64,000 nt of DNA, taken from assembly GCA_002633005.1 (NCBI GenBank), contig NMRA01000375.1, positions 136,241-200,240 of the forward strand, in the 5' to 3' direction. The stretch is from Phoronis australis. Taxonomy: Eukaryota > Phoronida > Phoronidae. Positions 46,301-61,300 of this stretch are shown piece after piece (within the stretch, counting starts at the first letter, position 1; each line of letters opens with the position of its first letter). Under the pieces are notes generated by a model. The model was not told where the DNA came from. It saw nothing but the letters and a program-made list of their open reading frames with translations, and searched no databases. Made by a program: the position numbers and the translations under genes.

Positions 46301-49300
46301 CTAAGATACAACATCTCGGAGTTAGCCAAACTGGCTTATTTTCTTGGATCCTTCATTACCTGTTAAATGTGTATACCTGTACACAGGTGTTCTTAACTGT
46401 GGCTGATGAAGCAGGAACTATCAGTGATGAGCAGGTGGATGCACTCACTGACAATGGCCGGTTTCCACGACCTGTGACTAGGCTTAGTTTTAGATCTAAG
46501 CTGAAGATGGCGTTCCAGAAGAAGAAAGAAAACTGGAATGTCATGGAAGAAGGTGGGTTGATGTTGTGCTGGGAATGTTGAGAGTCTGGTCAGAGATGAC
46601 ATTCCTTTTGAGCAATTCTCGCAGGATGACTAGTATCAGTAGAATCTCACCAATTACAAAGAAAAACTTGCTAGAACTGACCTTTTTCAAGAAACTGCTT
46701 GTTGGTGGCTACGGTACAGAACTTGAAACCTACAAACCATTAACGTGGGTCTGCTTATCATATAGGAACAAATTGTGAAAATGAAATATTTTCTCTGCTA
46801 TTACATTGTGTCTTTACTTGGTGAGATTTTATCGCAGTTTATTGGCGTGGTTTGTTAGGCAATTTAATTGTGTTTTGTGCAAAACCTGTTGTGTGAGCAT
46901 TCATTCAGTAAATGGTGATCCAACTGACGTGTAAGTTGCTGGGCAGGTGTTTACAGTCTGTAATATTGTATGTTAAGCATTTCGCGTGAGAGGTAAGGTC
47001 ATATATTCCAGTGTGTAGACCCGTTCATTTTCTATGCATCCTGTGTGGTATCTCAAAATGTATTATTTGACTTGTTCTTAGGTTCTTTTGTTATCCAATA
47101 TTTTGTACGTATGTTCTACAGTACAAGCCAAAACAATTCAGACAAAACCGCTCGAAATTCGCTGCAATGATGGCTGGGGAGAAGCTACGTTTATTGTTTG
47201 AGTTGTCTTCCCTCATGACCAAGAATGAAGGCGAATTAAACTGGAAAGTTAGGTGTCTAAACCATTCTGTAATTAGAATTTTGTTCCCCCCAAAAGCTAT
47301 TACAAGACATTCTTGTTGGCCGTCATGATGGGTATTTTGTCTGATTACTTTTGTCTTGTACTGTATATCATGTGGTATTCCAAATGTACTGACCATATTC
47401 TGTTCCATGGCATGTTCTATTCAATAATGTGTTCTTTATAGCATACGGTATTTCTAGTAAAATTCTGTTGATAGTCTTCATTGCCATTACCACAGCCTTC
47501 TTTTACAGCATTGGCCTGTGTTAAGAGGTAGCAATCATTTATTTTGTATAGTTAGTGTCCCTTTAAGTTATGTAGGACTCACTTGAAAAGTCTGTGCATC
47601 CTTCCAAATATCTAGAGAACTTAATAATATGAAGTCTGGGTAAAATGGTATTATTGATTTATGAAAGTAGGAAGCCTGTAGAATTTCATTTGTAACTGCC
47701 ATTGATTGTGTGATAACGTCTTTATAGAAAAATTTAGCAACAAAGCAATCATGGTACATTCATTAGCAAAACATTACCATCACGACGAAATTTTGTTTGA
47801 TATGAATGCTCAATGTTACGGTTCATTAAAAATTGTTTATTTTCAGTTGCAAGAATTTCATTTATTTTACAGTGGATTTGTCGTCTTTAGCACCATCCTG
47901 AAATTACTAAAGGTGTTATAAACATGCATATTTGATTCAGGCTATATGTACTTGTTGTTTCAAAATTGATCTCTTTCTGACCTTGCTCACATGATTACAA
48001 ATGGTGTCTAGGCTTGAGAAAAAAAGGCGAGTCCCTCTTGCTTCAGACAAAGCTTGCTACAATTACTTGTCTCTGTGGCAAAGCAATTAAACCCTCATGG
48101 AAATTCTAAGGACAGTGTTACTTTGGAACAGCAAATGCGCCTGTGAAGCAAGTTGTTTGTTGCAGTTTTCATTTCAATCTTGTCCAATATTGACATGTGT
48201 TCTGTTCGTTTACTCCCACTTAAGATGCCGTGTCAGTGACACCTAGTGAAGCAATTCAACAAGCCAGTGCTGACACCTATGGGCCAGGCAGCCCAGAAGT
48301 CACTGGATGTCAACTGTTATTGAGACAACTACGAGCTTTATTTGTCAAGAGATTCCATCATGTCAGACGAAGCAAGAAAGGCTTTGTATGTGAGGTGAGT
48401 TAAATTTAAAAGTGCTTCACTGTGATGAATTGATTTGTTTGTAATACTATATGTTTTTATTTGTTTGTTATTGTATTAGGCTTGGGCTTCTATTGTCCAA
48501 ACAAGTCTACATCTGAAAAAACTTGCTGCAGCCAATGCCTGAAAAAAGAAGGGTAGCCCATGGGAAACTAGGTTGCAAGCTGTTGGCATAAAGATTGGTA
48601 GACCGGCATATCCATCGTTATTGGGTTTTTCTTAATTTTGTTATTAATAATAAAGATAATGGCAAGCATTTATCAGTAACCGGCTCATATGTGCCCAAGG
48701 AACGATTGCATGCACCTACATCTGTCGCATGGATGTCAAAAGTTACTTTTGCGACTTTTATACGATGCCATTTGGCATGGGAATGCTAATTTCTGATCAG
48801 GGAAACACATTGCCGTTATTGGAAAACATGGGAACCATCCCCATCTCCACCCTTTTCTAGTCAGTTGCTTCAAACTCCTATTCATGACCAGCAGGCCTCA
48901 AGCATGTACTCGTACCCATAAACGCCAAATGCACACTTAAAATACACCATTCTTCTACCTGACCTGTAATGTAGGGTCATTCCCATGTCTAGAACATGGA
49001 AGTCTGAAAATTTCAGGTTTCTCCATCCAGTGTCAGAACACAGAACCAGTCTTTTCCCATCTGTCTGAGTGGTATAATTGCTTTCAGTTCATGAGATGGC
49101 GACCATTTTGTATTTTCTTTGAAGCCCAAAAATAACTTTTAACCAGAGTAGGGTTTAAGTTTTCCACTGCTTCACCAGAAGTTGGCGTCTTTTAGAAGTT
49201 AATTTTTTTCTCAATGGTAGCCAAAAGCATGTGCATGGTGGCTTTAAGAGTTGTGTCCCTTGTTGGCTGTTTCAGGTACTGCTTCCTGCTGCTTTCATCT

Positions 49301-52300
49301 GCCTTGCTATGGTGGTGGCCACCATTCAGCCGTCTGACTACAACCAGCCCCCTCTAGAGCTTCAGCCGTGGATGTACACTCCTAAGGCTGATGTGTCTGA
49401 TCCACATCTTACAGTCTTCTACAGGTTTGTACAAGATATCTTGATGAATGACAATCAGTGAATAGAATTTGATTGTGACAAACTTAAAATTAGTTGACTA
49501 TGCACACTTTTACATCAGGATAGCTAAATATGGCATAATTAATGGTTTTCTGATACTGTCATTTCTAGCAGTTGTATTCAGTTTTTGCCAAATCGTTATT
49601 GTCTACTAATGTTCCCTGACCATACACTATTGCTCAGTGCTCATCTTCTGGGAGGGGAATTCGAACTTGTGTGACTCACTGGCATTTGGTTGTACAGTGT
49701 CACCTACATTTCCTAAATTATCCAAGAATGCTTTGTCTCAGTAGTAAGCCCAACACTTGTGATGTAGCTTGGGCATAAGCTAGAAAGAAATTTATCCCTT
49801 TGTACGGCCCTTCAAGATCGTGCAGTCTACACCAACCTGTGCATCCTGGCATTAGATTTTTTTGCAGTTATGAAAACAAAACAAAATACATCTTCATGAA
49901 AATTGTGTATGCCGTGACAATGAAAACTGGAAAAAACATATCGGAAGAGTGAGGGCCAAGAAAGAGGAATATTTTATTGAATGGAGTTTTTTCATGGAAT
50001 GATTTTTGTTCCCTTTGCAGCAATGATTCACCTGAGAAAGAGTTGTCAATAAAACTGGAAAAGATGCTACTTGACGGTCTCTATGGCACCAGATGTATGA
50101 ATGACAGTGTTTATGCTATACCGTAAGTAGTTTTAGAAATCTATGTTTATTATCAACTCTTGTTTTATTTATGCTCTGATTCGCAGCTGCTTCTGTTTAC
50201 GCTAATAGTAATATGATAATCTGGTTAATGTTTTGAGCTGTTACCTGCTCATGTGATTCAAACATGTGGACCTTACCATCATTTTCTTTGACTTGTAATC
50301 TTTCCTAAAATAAGCAGCTTTGGCAAATTTATCAGACAAGATTTCATAAAAATTAACATGTTTGTTTTTTCGTATTTGTTACATTTACTATTCCCCCATT
50401 TTGCGGCAGTATGCCTGTGCTTACTGTGTTGGGTATAACTATTAGGAATCTCGGCATCAAAACTTCAATGCCATGTCCTGAGCTTTTCTTCTGAATGTAT
50501 ACCTGCATCCTATATTGACAGTGATCTACCCTGCAAACCAGTGGAAAACAGCTATGACCAGACCAGATGGACCAAGGCTATGCCCATGTATATGGCCAGG
50601 AATCAGACCAAGCGATGCAGCTGTGAAAGTGGACAGCAAGTGTGTCCTAAAGGTGAGACACCATGTGATATGTGATAGACGCTTCATGATTTGCTCTGTT
50701 CATAAAGGTCTTCATAGTTTGTTGGTTATTAGGAGAATTCTATCTAAACTGGCAAACTTAGTCATTGAAACTTTCATTGGTAAATACTAAAGCATCCAGT
50801 GATTCTGTGTGTGCTATTTCCATTAATGAAAACTTTCTGATTTCTTGAGAAAATCAAAATTCTGACACTATAAATACTTTGTTCTTGTGGTGATACTCAT
50901 CTTACTTTTCTCTTATTAACATTTTTGTCATCACGAGTGGCTTAATTGGCGTCTCATCCACGTCTTTCTGTGCGGTTTGATAGGCCTTCAGACTGATATG
51001 TGGGCTAGTGAGAATTACCATGCATAAGGAAATGGCATACTATTTGTTGCAGGTGCTGCCGGGCCTGAAGCTCCCACAAAACTGGTCAAGACCACGGATT
51101 ACGTGATGAATATGACTGGCCGAAACATCAGCGATTGGATAGTGAAAACGAGGCTGGACTATATCAAGATGAGGTCAGTCATGTGTACTGTCCTACTACT
51201 ACTACTACTGGTGGAAAGTTCTGCCAGCAGGTGGCACTGTTGTCACTAGTGTTCTGGAAATATTAAGTGACTTTTGTTTTGGTGTTTTTTGGTGTCACCT
51301 AGCAGCTGAAGATGTTTAAAAATTAGTTGCACACAAAAACTGAGAGCTATCTAATAATAGCCTGTTTGATGGTTGCTGAGTGTCACAGTAATGATGTTGT
51401 GATGGTGCTTGTAATGTTGGCAGCCTTATACGCTACGACCATTAACTGTTCAACCTGAGGTGTCTTTTTTCGTACAGATATGGTGGCTTCTCATTTGGTG
51501 AATCCAATCCCATCGCTGAAGTGAACAGAACTCAAATCTCCGCCATATTTGATCGACTGGCCAAAGCCGTGAACAACGGCAACCCCAGCTCGGCTGTGGG
51601 AGTGTCTGATGCTGCGAGATTGCTAGAGAGTTTGATCTCACAGAGGGATGTCAAGGTGAGTAGGAAAGGGTTGCTAAGAAAGCGTTACGGTGTATCCAGG
51701 TAGTCTGTATGAGGAGAGAGTAATCTACGGGTCAGTGGTGCCCATATCGAGGTATAGTAATGGGGTGATGGTGGAGATAACTCCGGGTAAGTAGAGAGCG
51801 TCCAGTGGGTTAGTGGTGTGTTGCTATACAGTCAGGTGTAGTGACTGAATAGTACCAGTCCTGACTCCATGAAGGAGTAGTCTTATACTGTTGAGGGTCT
51901 GTGTACTCAGAGGAATGTCTTGTATGTAAATAGAGTGGGACCAATGGGTGCAGTAGTTTCAAAGCTAGACGACCATTCCTGTGTTTGTATACACCCTGTT
52001 ACTAAAAAGCTATGAGGAGGCCTGTGGTACTTCAGTGTGCATCTCAGTGAGTTCTTTCAATCACAGGTATGGTACAACAATAAAGGGTGGACAGCAGGCG
52101 TCTCCTACATGAATGCGGTCAACAACCTGTTGTTGCGTTCGTTGCTACCTCCTGGTAAAGATCCGAGGATGTACGGTATCACAGCTGTCAATCATCCCAT
52201 GAACTTAACCAAGGCTCAGCTCACTGATAAAACTCTGTAAGTATACTCTGATACTGTAGGGCAAAATCTCGGCTAATTTGGATGAAAATTGTTAGCCAAG

Positions 52301-55300
52301 GTTGCCTTTAATTTATGATTTACTTAGTGAATTTTCACAAACCTTCACATTGCCACAGTTAGTAAATACCATCAAAGCACAAAATGTCATGATTTAGAAA
52401 ACAATCTTGCAACTACTTTAAAGGCACTGATTTTAAGCTGCATGAGTAAATGCAGTGCCTACTTTATGGTACCACTAACTGACCGCTGTACGACAATAGT
52501 TAGTATCCTATATGTCAGTGTTCAGTGTCGGTGGTCATTTGTTTTTACACCAGATGTCACTTCAGTGTCTGTAGTGAAGTCGTAGCTTCCAGTATTGCAG
52601 TGTCCAGCATCCTGTCAACCTTAACTCTCTTGTCTTTCATTATAATTATCCTCTTTAATGTTGTCACTGTAATATTACCTACGACACCATTCTCAAATGT
52701 TTTTCTTAGTTCACCGCTTCCTACACCTGTCCAATTCTCTGATCAGTACCAGTGTGAACAGGGCACCAGTAGCAGTGTGAACAGGCCTTGATATTTAATT
52801 TTATTAGTAACAGATCATGGACCAGACAGTGTAATTTTGATTGTCTCAGCATGATATCATTCTGTCTGTATCCCTATTTCAGTAACAGTGCCTGGATCAA
52901 TGTTATCCTCTCCATCTGCGTGATATTCGCCATGGCTGTCATCCCGGCCAGCTTCACTATGTATCTGATTGAAGACAGAGTATCCACGTCAAAACATCTC
53001 CAATTTGTGAGCGGTGTGAACCCTCTGGTTTACTGGGTGTCTACTTATATGTGGGATGTTGTAAGTATTCTGCCAAGGACACATTGGTGACTAGGACTAG
53101 TATTAGCAAGTCAAACATGAATAGTTAATTGTTAAGCCTTTTACTGGCTCATAGCATCGCTCTCATAATATTCCTTACTTACAATATTCTTCGACTACTC
53201 AAGAAAACACTTCAAAGTTTATTGGGATTGGTCAACCCTAAAATTATGAATTTGAAAATGGTGCCTGTAGACGTTTAAGTTGGTTATGATACTGAAATCT
53301 TGTCACTGTAAGGAATATTTATGAGAATGATTTTCATTTGTGGCCAGCTAAGTAGGGCGCAATGCAGCCTTACGTGCTTTCCCTTAGAGATTGAATATAA
53401 AATATCCATGCAATTTGGAGCATTTATTTTGTAATCTGACTGTAAAAGAAATTGTAATAACAAAACATTTGTGGAACAAAAAATTAATGCGCCCTGACAG
53501 TGGAGAGAAAAATATTTTTCCAGAACACGTACCCATTTCAGAGGAATGGGTCTTGGGGAGAGGAAACTAAGAATACTTTTCTGATCGCGTAATCGAAAGC
53601 GAAAGTCATTCACTTGTTTTTAAGGTGACTGTTCTTGATGATGTGTAAATTAAGTAAGAAACAATGGAATACTTCTTAATGTTAAATAAATGCTTTATTC
53701 TAAGCAATTCAATGTATTCTGAGACTACTGATTGCCAATTCCTTACAATTTGTTGTCAACTTTTATTTAAACTCCCTCAAACCAGATTCATTGATATGTT
53801 TTTACAATAGATCATCCTGATGAGATGGAGTGCCCTTTAAAGTATGCCCAGCCACACATTCACCTGATGGTCATGTTTATCTTGCTTACAGATGAACTAC
53901 ACAGTGACAGCCTTGGTGTGCTACACGCTTTTCTTTATATTTAATGCCGAGGCTTTCATCATCCCAGAGCATGCCCCATGTATGGTGTTATTGCTCTTCT
54001 TGTACGGGTAAGTTAACTTAATATTGTTTTCCAATCATAGTGGTGTCTTATCCGTGAGCCTTCTCGTTGATGTGGCGTTTCACCGGTGTGTCCTTTGGTC
54101 GACATGTCCTGTGGTCAACGTGTCCTCTGGTTGACCTGTGTTCTTGGCAGTATGTTTTCTCATCTACTGGGTACTTGACTTCTTGTTTCTTGTCACTAGG
54201 AACTTGCTAAAAATCAAGAGTTCACGAGATTACGTGAGATATTGCAGTGTGTTTTTAATGAGAACATGTGATTTTGGCTAGATTTTAGCAAGATCCTAGC
54301 ATAGGTCCTAGGGTTATTGAACTCCACCCTGATGTCTCTTTTGTGTTAATTATTGATGGACTCTACGGTTTTTGATGACTGCATGAGGTTTTAATTACTG
54401 CCTTTGGTGTACTCATTCATCATGACAGCAATAGTCATATGTAAGGGTCCTAGGTTTTGAGAACCAGTTTGATGCTTGTTATTAAGTGCTGAAAACTGGT
54501 TCTCCAAGTACGGTGCCCCTGTAAGTGACCATTACCCACCATATCATTCCAGCTGGGCCATAATCCCCATGATGTACCCGTTCAGTTACGTATTCAAAGT
54601 GCCCAGTACTGCCTTTGTTGCTCTTGCTTGCCTCAACATCATGCTGGGTGTCGTGTCAACCATCGCCACCTACATCCTAGATCTCTTCCCAGATGAGGTA
54701 AGTAATCACTTCTGTCACATTCTCTCATAGACTGTGTGGCTTCAGGTGTTATATTTAATGTTAAATTGCAAAAAACAATAAACCACTGCCTTCTTTAGTA
54801 AACCACTGCCTTCTTTCTAAATATGGTTGATTAAAGTCTCTTTACGTACCAAAATTGGTCACATCTCATTCCTTACTTGGATTTAATAAAATTTTAAGAC
54901 TTGGCAAGAACTGGTGGTCCGTTGTGGCTTCACCGGGTTAGTTACAGTTGTTAGTCATGCCGGATTGGTTTCAACATGACTTTCAGGAATTCCAGTATTT
55001 TTTGTACTAGTAACCTCACTCAATGCATTAATTGCAAACAATGGATTGCAGTTCAATTACGTTGCTTTGGCAGATCAAGTACTCCGGTGAAGAAAGTTGT
55101 TTTTGTAGTTACCAGTTCATGGTTTATAGACGACTTAATGTTAGGCGACTATTTTGCTGTGTTTACTGAACCCAGACATGTTTGTGCATTACTGTTGTTG
55201 ATTAGTGGAAAATGAGAGGCATTAATTTTACTGTCAGAGAATGACTTTCATCAGCAAAAATCTTTTTACTTGCAGTAAATTGAATTTCCACTCCTACGGT

Positions 55301-58300
55301 GCAACATTGGCACTTTGTAGGTGTATTAATCACACAGCGTGTGGCCAATGTTGTGTCAATCAAACTAGTGTCAATCGCTTGGCGTGCCAATCACACAGTA
55401 TGTCAATTTTACATTTTGTCAATCAAACGGTGTGTAAATCAGGTAGCTTGTCAATCTCAACTTAGGTTAGTTGCTCAGTGTGTCGCCTCTGTTGCAGGAG
55501 CTGAAGGCTATCAATGTTGTACTAAAAGAGGTGTTCCTTATGTTACCTCACTACTGCCTGGGCCGGGGACTGGTGGATATGGCGTACAACTACCTGAACT
55601 ACCAGGTCTCATCTGTGTATTGTAAGTCCACATCATTTGCAGTGAACCGTTGTGTTGATTTTATGGGGACACGCCTTTTAATTTGATGCTGGTTGAAAGT
55701 TAAGTCTGTATGCCGTGTTGCATGTTTGACATTGCGAAGGTACCAAGTTTGACATTGCGAGGGTACCAAGTTTGACATTGCGAGGGTACCAAGTTTGACA
55801 TTGCGAGTGTACCAAGTTTGACATTGCGAGGGTACCAAGTTTGACATTGCGAGGGTACCAAGTTTGACATTGCGAGGTTACCAAGTTTGACATTGCGAGG
55901 GTACCAAGTTTGACATTGCGAGGGTACCAAGTTTGTCATAAGGTCTACTATATGTCATGCTGGGAATAATCTTTTGAATGCCACAAAATGTGATAGGTCA
56001 GTTTTCTAGTCAAATCCAGGGTTTTCTAGAAATAACTTGGGCCTGCTGAAGAGCCTACACTTGGATACAAACAGGTTTTCGAAACCAGCTGGTATCACAG
56101 CAGTGACCAGAATGTATTTTCTCAGGTCTAGGCCTAAAACTGGAAATTCTTTAAGGTTAATCGTTATAATGTCATTATCCCACACCACTCAAACGGCACT
56201 ATTGTATCTTATTTATCTTTTTTATCCTGTTTTACCTTGTAGTTGAGTCCACTGTCTTGGACCCATTCAAGTGGAAAGAAGTTGGCAAGAATCTGTTCTG
56301 TCTGGCAGTGGAGGGGTGTGCCTTCTTTGTCTTAGTCATTCTCATCCAATACAAGTTTTTTGTCCCACAATCATGTTTTCAGAAAGGGTGAGTATCTTCT
56401 TGAGTCACCTCTTTATAAACTGTTCCAACAGAAAGACAGTCACCCAATATCGCATGTTATTAGATTTGTGGGTGGGTTATGTAAACGTTTTGATTTGTCA
56501 TCGGTCTTGAAAATTACCGAAATCTCTTCTTAGTTTTGTTGTTGAAGTTGCAAAGTCTTAAAAAAATCAAAAGAAATTGGCAGTGAAGGAATAGAAAGTA
56601 TCTGCAAACGAGGTTTCATGTAAACAATGAATGGTGTTTTCATTGTACATATTTCCTGACCTACAGTACAAGCCGAAAGTTTTCATGCAAAATGACCCAC
56701 AATTCCCTGTTATGGCTGGGTAGAAGTCGAATCTATCATCAGAGTTGTCTCCCCTGATGACTGAGAATGAAGAAGAATTAACAGGACAGTTAGTAACTAG
56801 AATTCCCCCATCCTAATAGTTATACTCATTTTTGCTTTTAACAAAATTAGCCATCATGACGGGAAAACAGTATTTTGTCTGATTACTTTTGCCTTGTACT
56901 TTGACCTGGTGAAAGTATTCAGTGAATTTCTGTGTTGTGCTCTTCTTTGAAGCCTGGAAATCATTACAGTTACATGTCACAAGTAAAAGAATTTAAATTT
57001 TTCCTTTTTAAGGTCTTCTCACATTGTCATGAATGCCTACAGTTTTAGAATATTGTCTGGTGGTAGCTTTAATTACCAGAGCTTTAACAAAGAAAATCTT
57101 TACTTTGGTGTTATCTGTTTGGAAAAACTGACTATAATAAGTAATTAAATTTCAGTTCTCCGTCATGTTGCCTTCTAGATTGGTGACATTTACCATATAG
57201 TTATTGCTCAACCTTGGCAACATGCAGAGATAACTGGAGATCTGATTCACAGTTGGTAGTGTGGCTTTGAAACTCACTAGAACAGGACTTTGCATTAGTT
57301 TGAAATAGCTGTGTGTTGTCGTTTATCATGCTGGTGTTTATCATGCTGGTGTTTATCATGCTGGTGTTTATCATGCTGGTGTTTATCCTGTGGTTTCTGA
57401 GCAATCTTCAACTACCTTTCTTGGTCAGGCTGTTCAAGATGCATACACCACCTATTGGTGAAGAGGATGAAGATGTCGCCATGGAGAGAGACCGTGTCAA
57501 TAGTGGCCGGGCCAATAGGGACATGATGGTTCTGAAAAATCTTAAAAAGGTGACTATACTGTTTAGGGTAACTTTCTGATGTTACATATTGTTGGTATTC
57601 ACTAGCGATCTTAGAGGTATTCCATGTAGGTACCTTTAATGCAAACAGGGAACATGCAAACTACATGCAAAGCATTTGCATCTTGGCATAACCACAAACC
57701 ATTTTTCTTCATCTTTACAGAACAATGGACTGTAATGCTGGTCATGAAATGTTTGTCATAGGCTGAGTTTTGCATTGCCCATGTCCTACAACTGAAAAAT
57801 GGTATGACTCTGTCGGTCTCCCCATTTAAGCTGTGTCGAGAGCAATAGCCAAGATTGTTGTTATTGTAGGTTTACCGAACCAACAGAGGCAAACGATTGG
57901 TAGCCGTGGATGGACTGTGTGTTGGAGTGCCTAAAGGTCAGTGCTTTGGACTGCTGGGTATTAACGGGGCAGGCAAGACAACCACATTCAAGATGTTGAC
58001 AGGAGACACATCAGTGACATCTGGTGATGCAACGGTGTCTGGATATAGGTATGTAGGGTAGGAGGTGTGAGTAAGGATATTGGCTTGGTAAAGGTTAGCA
58101 CAATATTTAGTATACAGGAGGTGCTCGCTGAGTAGTCGTAGGATGTTAATGTGCTCTTGCTGGCTTGGTAAAGGTTAGCACAATGTTTAGTATACAGGAG
58201 GTGCTCGCTGAGTAGTCGTAGGATATTAATGTGCTCTCGCTGGTTTTGAAGTATTTGCCCACAGTGCTTTGCTTCCTTAAAGCGTCAAGCCTCAGTTGTT

Positions 58301-61300
58301 TACTGCTGCAGTATTAATTTGCAATAGAAAAGTTACTGCAGTTAGTTTTTGGTATTGCATAGTGAGTTATCATGCAGACACAAAGCTGAGTGAGGCGTAA
58401 CAAATTTTTTTCTATTTATTAGTAACTGAGATCAGAAAATGTGTTAGTGGCCCTGCCTTTAAAAATTTGGTCAGTCGTACACAGCATTGTTGTACTGCTG
58501 CAAAAGATGAGACTAGTTAAATCCAGAATGTGGGAATTGCACTTTCTTGTGACTCATTGTTGCTATAAACTTGCCGTCCATGTAAAGAAATTTCTTTTGA
58601 TGATGATCACTTACTGCTATATAACCGGTCTCATGTTGTTCCTTACTCAGGTGAAAATCAAAGTCTGACACTTTGTATTGCTCGAGATTTAAGGCACTTG
58701 GAATAATTTGCTGTAACAAGATAACATATATTTTCAGTGTCCTCACCCACATGACCAAAGTCCATCAGAAGATGGGTTACTGTCCTCAATTTGATGCCCT
58801 GGACAGTTTATTATCTGGACGTGAGCACCTGGAGTTCTATTCTCGACTCAGGGGTGTACCTGAGAAAGATGTATCGCGGGTAAGCAGTGGAGAAAAATCC
58901 ACATCTGGGCTTCTGTAACAATGTGTGTTTGTCCATGGGTAGTTTCTTGATTTTAGTAGTAATTATGTCATTGCTGTACCTTTACCTTTCTGTGCCAGGG
59001 AAAGCTGGGGGAGGTGATGTGTCTGAAGTTGAATGGTCAGCATGTTAAAGTAGAACATAATATTTCACCTAGTTTTTTCTATGTTGTTGTTAGAGTTTTT
59101 CAGCATTCCCCCTTCTTGTCACTAGCAGATTATGTCCCTGTTGTGAGATTTTCCTGGAAACATCAGTATCACTACTGTACTAGTGATTTGATATAGAAAT
59201 GGGATTCTAGAATTGGGGTTATTGAATGAAAGCAACCTCCACAGAGTGACACAGCCCTATGAATGGAACTACTCCTGGCACCTTGTCTTCTGATCTGTTA
59301 ACCTGATTTGTTAAGTTTGCCTACTGGGTATATATTCATACGTTCTTTACTCTGGTCACCAGGTGGCAGAATGGTGCCTGCGTAAGATGAATCTGACTGA
59401 GCACGCGGACAAACAGTCATGTCAATACTCTGGTGGTAACAAGCGGAAACTGTCTACTGCCATTGCCCTCATAGGCAACCCACCTGTTATATTCCTCGTA
59501 AGTTTTTCTAGAGCTTGCATTCTTGTCTGTTGTCATATTGACATTTTATGCCTGTCTTGAATGGTAACACACTGAAATTTTGTTTATGTTTTGTGTTATG
59601 AGCATCTCTTTCAGCCTACCAATGTCATAAAGTGCTGATAATGTAATGGCCAGTTGGACTTTTTGCCTTACATTCGTCTATGTCACTGCGACAATCTCTT
59701 TAATTCNAAGGCACTTGGGATAACTTGCTGTAACAAGATAACATTCATATATTTTCAGTGTCCTCACCCACATGACCAAAGTCCATCAGAAGATGGGTTA
59801 CTGTCCTCAATTTGATGCCCTGGACAGTTTATTATCTGGACGTGAACACCTGGAGTTCTATTCTCGACTCAGGGGTGTACCTGAGAAAGATGTATCGCGG
59901 GTAAGCAGGGGAGAAGAATCCACATCTGGGCTTCTGTATTAATGTGTGTTTGTCCATGGGTAGTTTCTTGATTTTAATAGTGATTATCTCAATGCTGTAC
60001 CTTTACTTTTCTGTCCCTGGGAAAGCTGGGGGAGGTGATGCATCTGAAGTTGAATTGTCAGCATGTTAAAGTTGAACATATTTCACCTAGTTTTTTCTAT
60101 GTTTTTGTTAGAGTTTTTCAGCATTCCCCCTTCTTGTCACTAGCAGATTATGTCCCTGTTGTGAGATTTTCCTGGAAACATCAGCATCACTACTGTACTA
60201 GTGATTTGATACAGAAATGGGATTCTAGAAATGGGGTTATTGAATGAAAGCAACCTCCACAGAGTGACACAGCCCTATGAATGGAACTACTCCTGGCACC
60301 TTGTCTTCTGATCTGTTAACCTGATTTGTTAAGTTTGCCTACTGGGTATATATTCATACGTTCTTTACTCTGGTCACCAGGTGGCAGAATGGTGCCTGCG
60401 TAAGATGAATCTGACTGAGCACGCGGACAAACAGTCATGTCAATACTCTGGTGGTAACAAGCGGAAACTGTCTACTGCCATTGCCCTCATAGGCAACCCA
60501 CCTGTTATATTCCTCGTAAGTTTTTCTAGAGCTTGCATTCTTGTCTGTTGTCATATTGACATTTTATGCCTGTCTTGAATGGTAACACACTGAAATTTTG
60601 TTTATGTTTTGTGTTATGAGCATCTCTTTCAGCCTACCAATGTCATAAAGTGCTGATAATGTAATGGCCAGTTGGACTTTTTGCCTTACATTCGTCTATG
60701 TCACTGCGACAATCTCTTTAATTCAAGTTTTGCTGAACAACACTGCACACAGGTGTTCTTTTCACATCCCTTTTCAATACAACTACTGTTGGTCTTCTGT
60801 TATGAGTTCTTTATAATTGTGGTGACGCAATATGACTACTTCTTGTTTTGTTTAATGTGGCTGCAGTGAAGTTTTTAATGCTTTCTTGTGTTGCTAAGTG
60901 TCGTTAGGACAACCTAAAATAACAAAAATCCATTGAAGGAAAGCTTTAAAGGAACGTTCATTGTCTTTTCATTCGCTGCCTAAATTTTAAATTATAAACT
61001 TGGTATCCTTTGCCATGGAAAATATTTTGCCAACTTTTTCATAGTGCGATAGAAATGAGATCTTGAGTCTGAATCCAAAACTGTGCTGGCCAAACCTTCA
61101 AATCAATTATTGACTGGATGACAATGGAAAGTTACAGCCAGAAGTTAGATAGTTCTCCTGAACATTCAATGCTGATTGGCCTGAACATTCTGGCATTCAA
61201 TGCTGATTGGCCAGATTAATTTCGCGTCAGTGGATTATTGCTTGGCACCGAAACAGACTCTTAGTAACTAATGTGTGCACCAACTATCTATCTATTACTG

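Noticed and set aside
55599-55939. Minus-strand proteins with a repeating 23-residue pattern
   Set aside because: They are translations of the 23-bp minisatellite in three frames.
59759-60515. Genuine tandem duplication of NBD2 exons 42-43
   Set aside because: Exon 43 ends in phase 0 but exon 42 must be entered in phase 2, so the reading frame would break; the duplication also starts exactly at a lone n.
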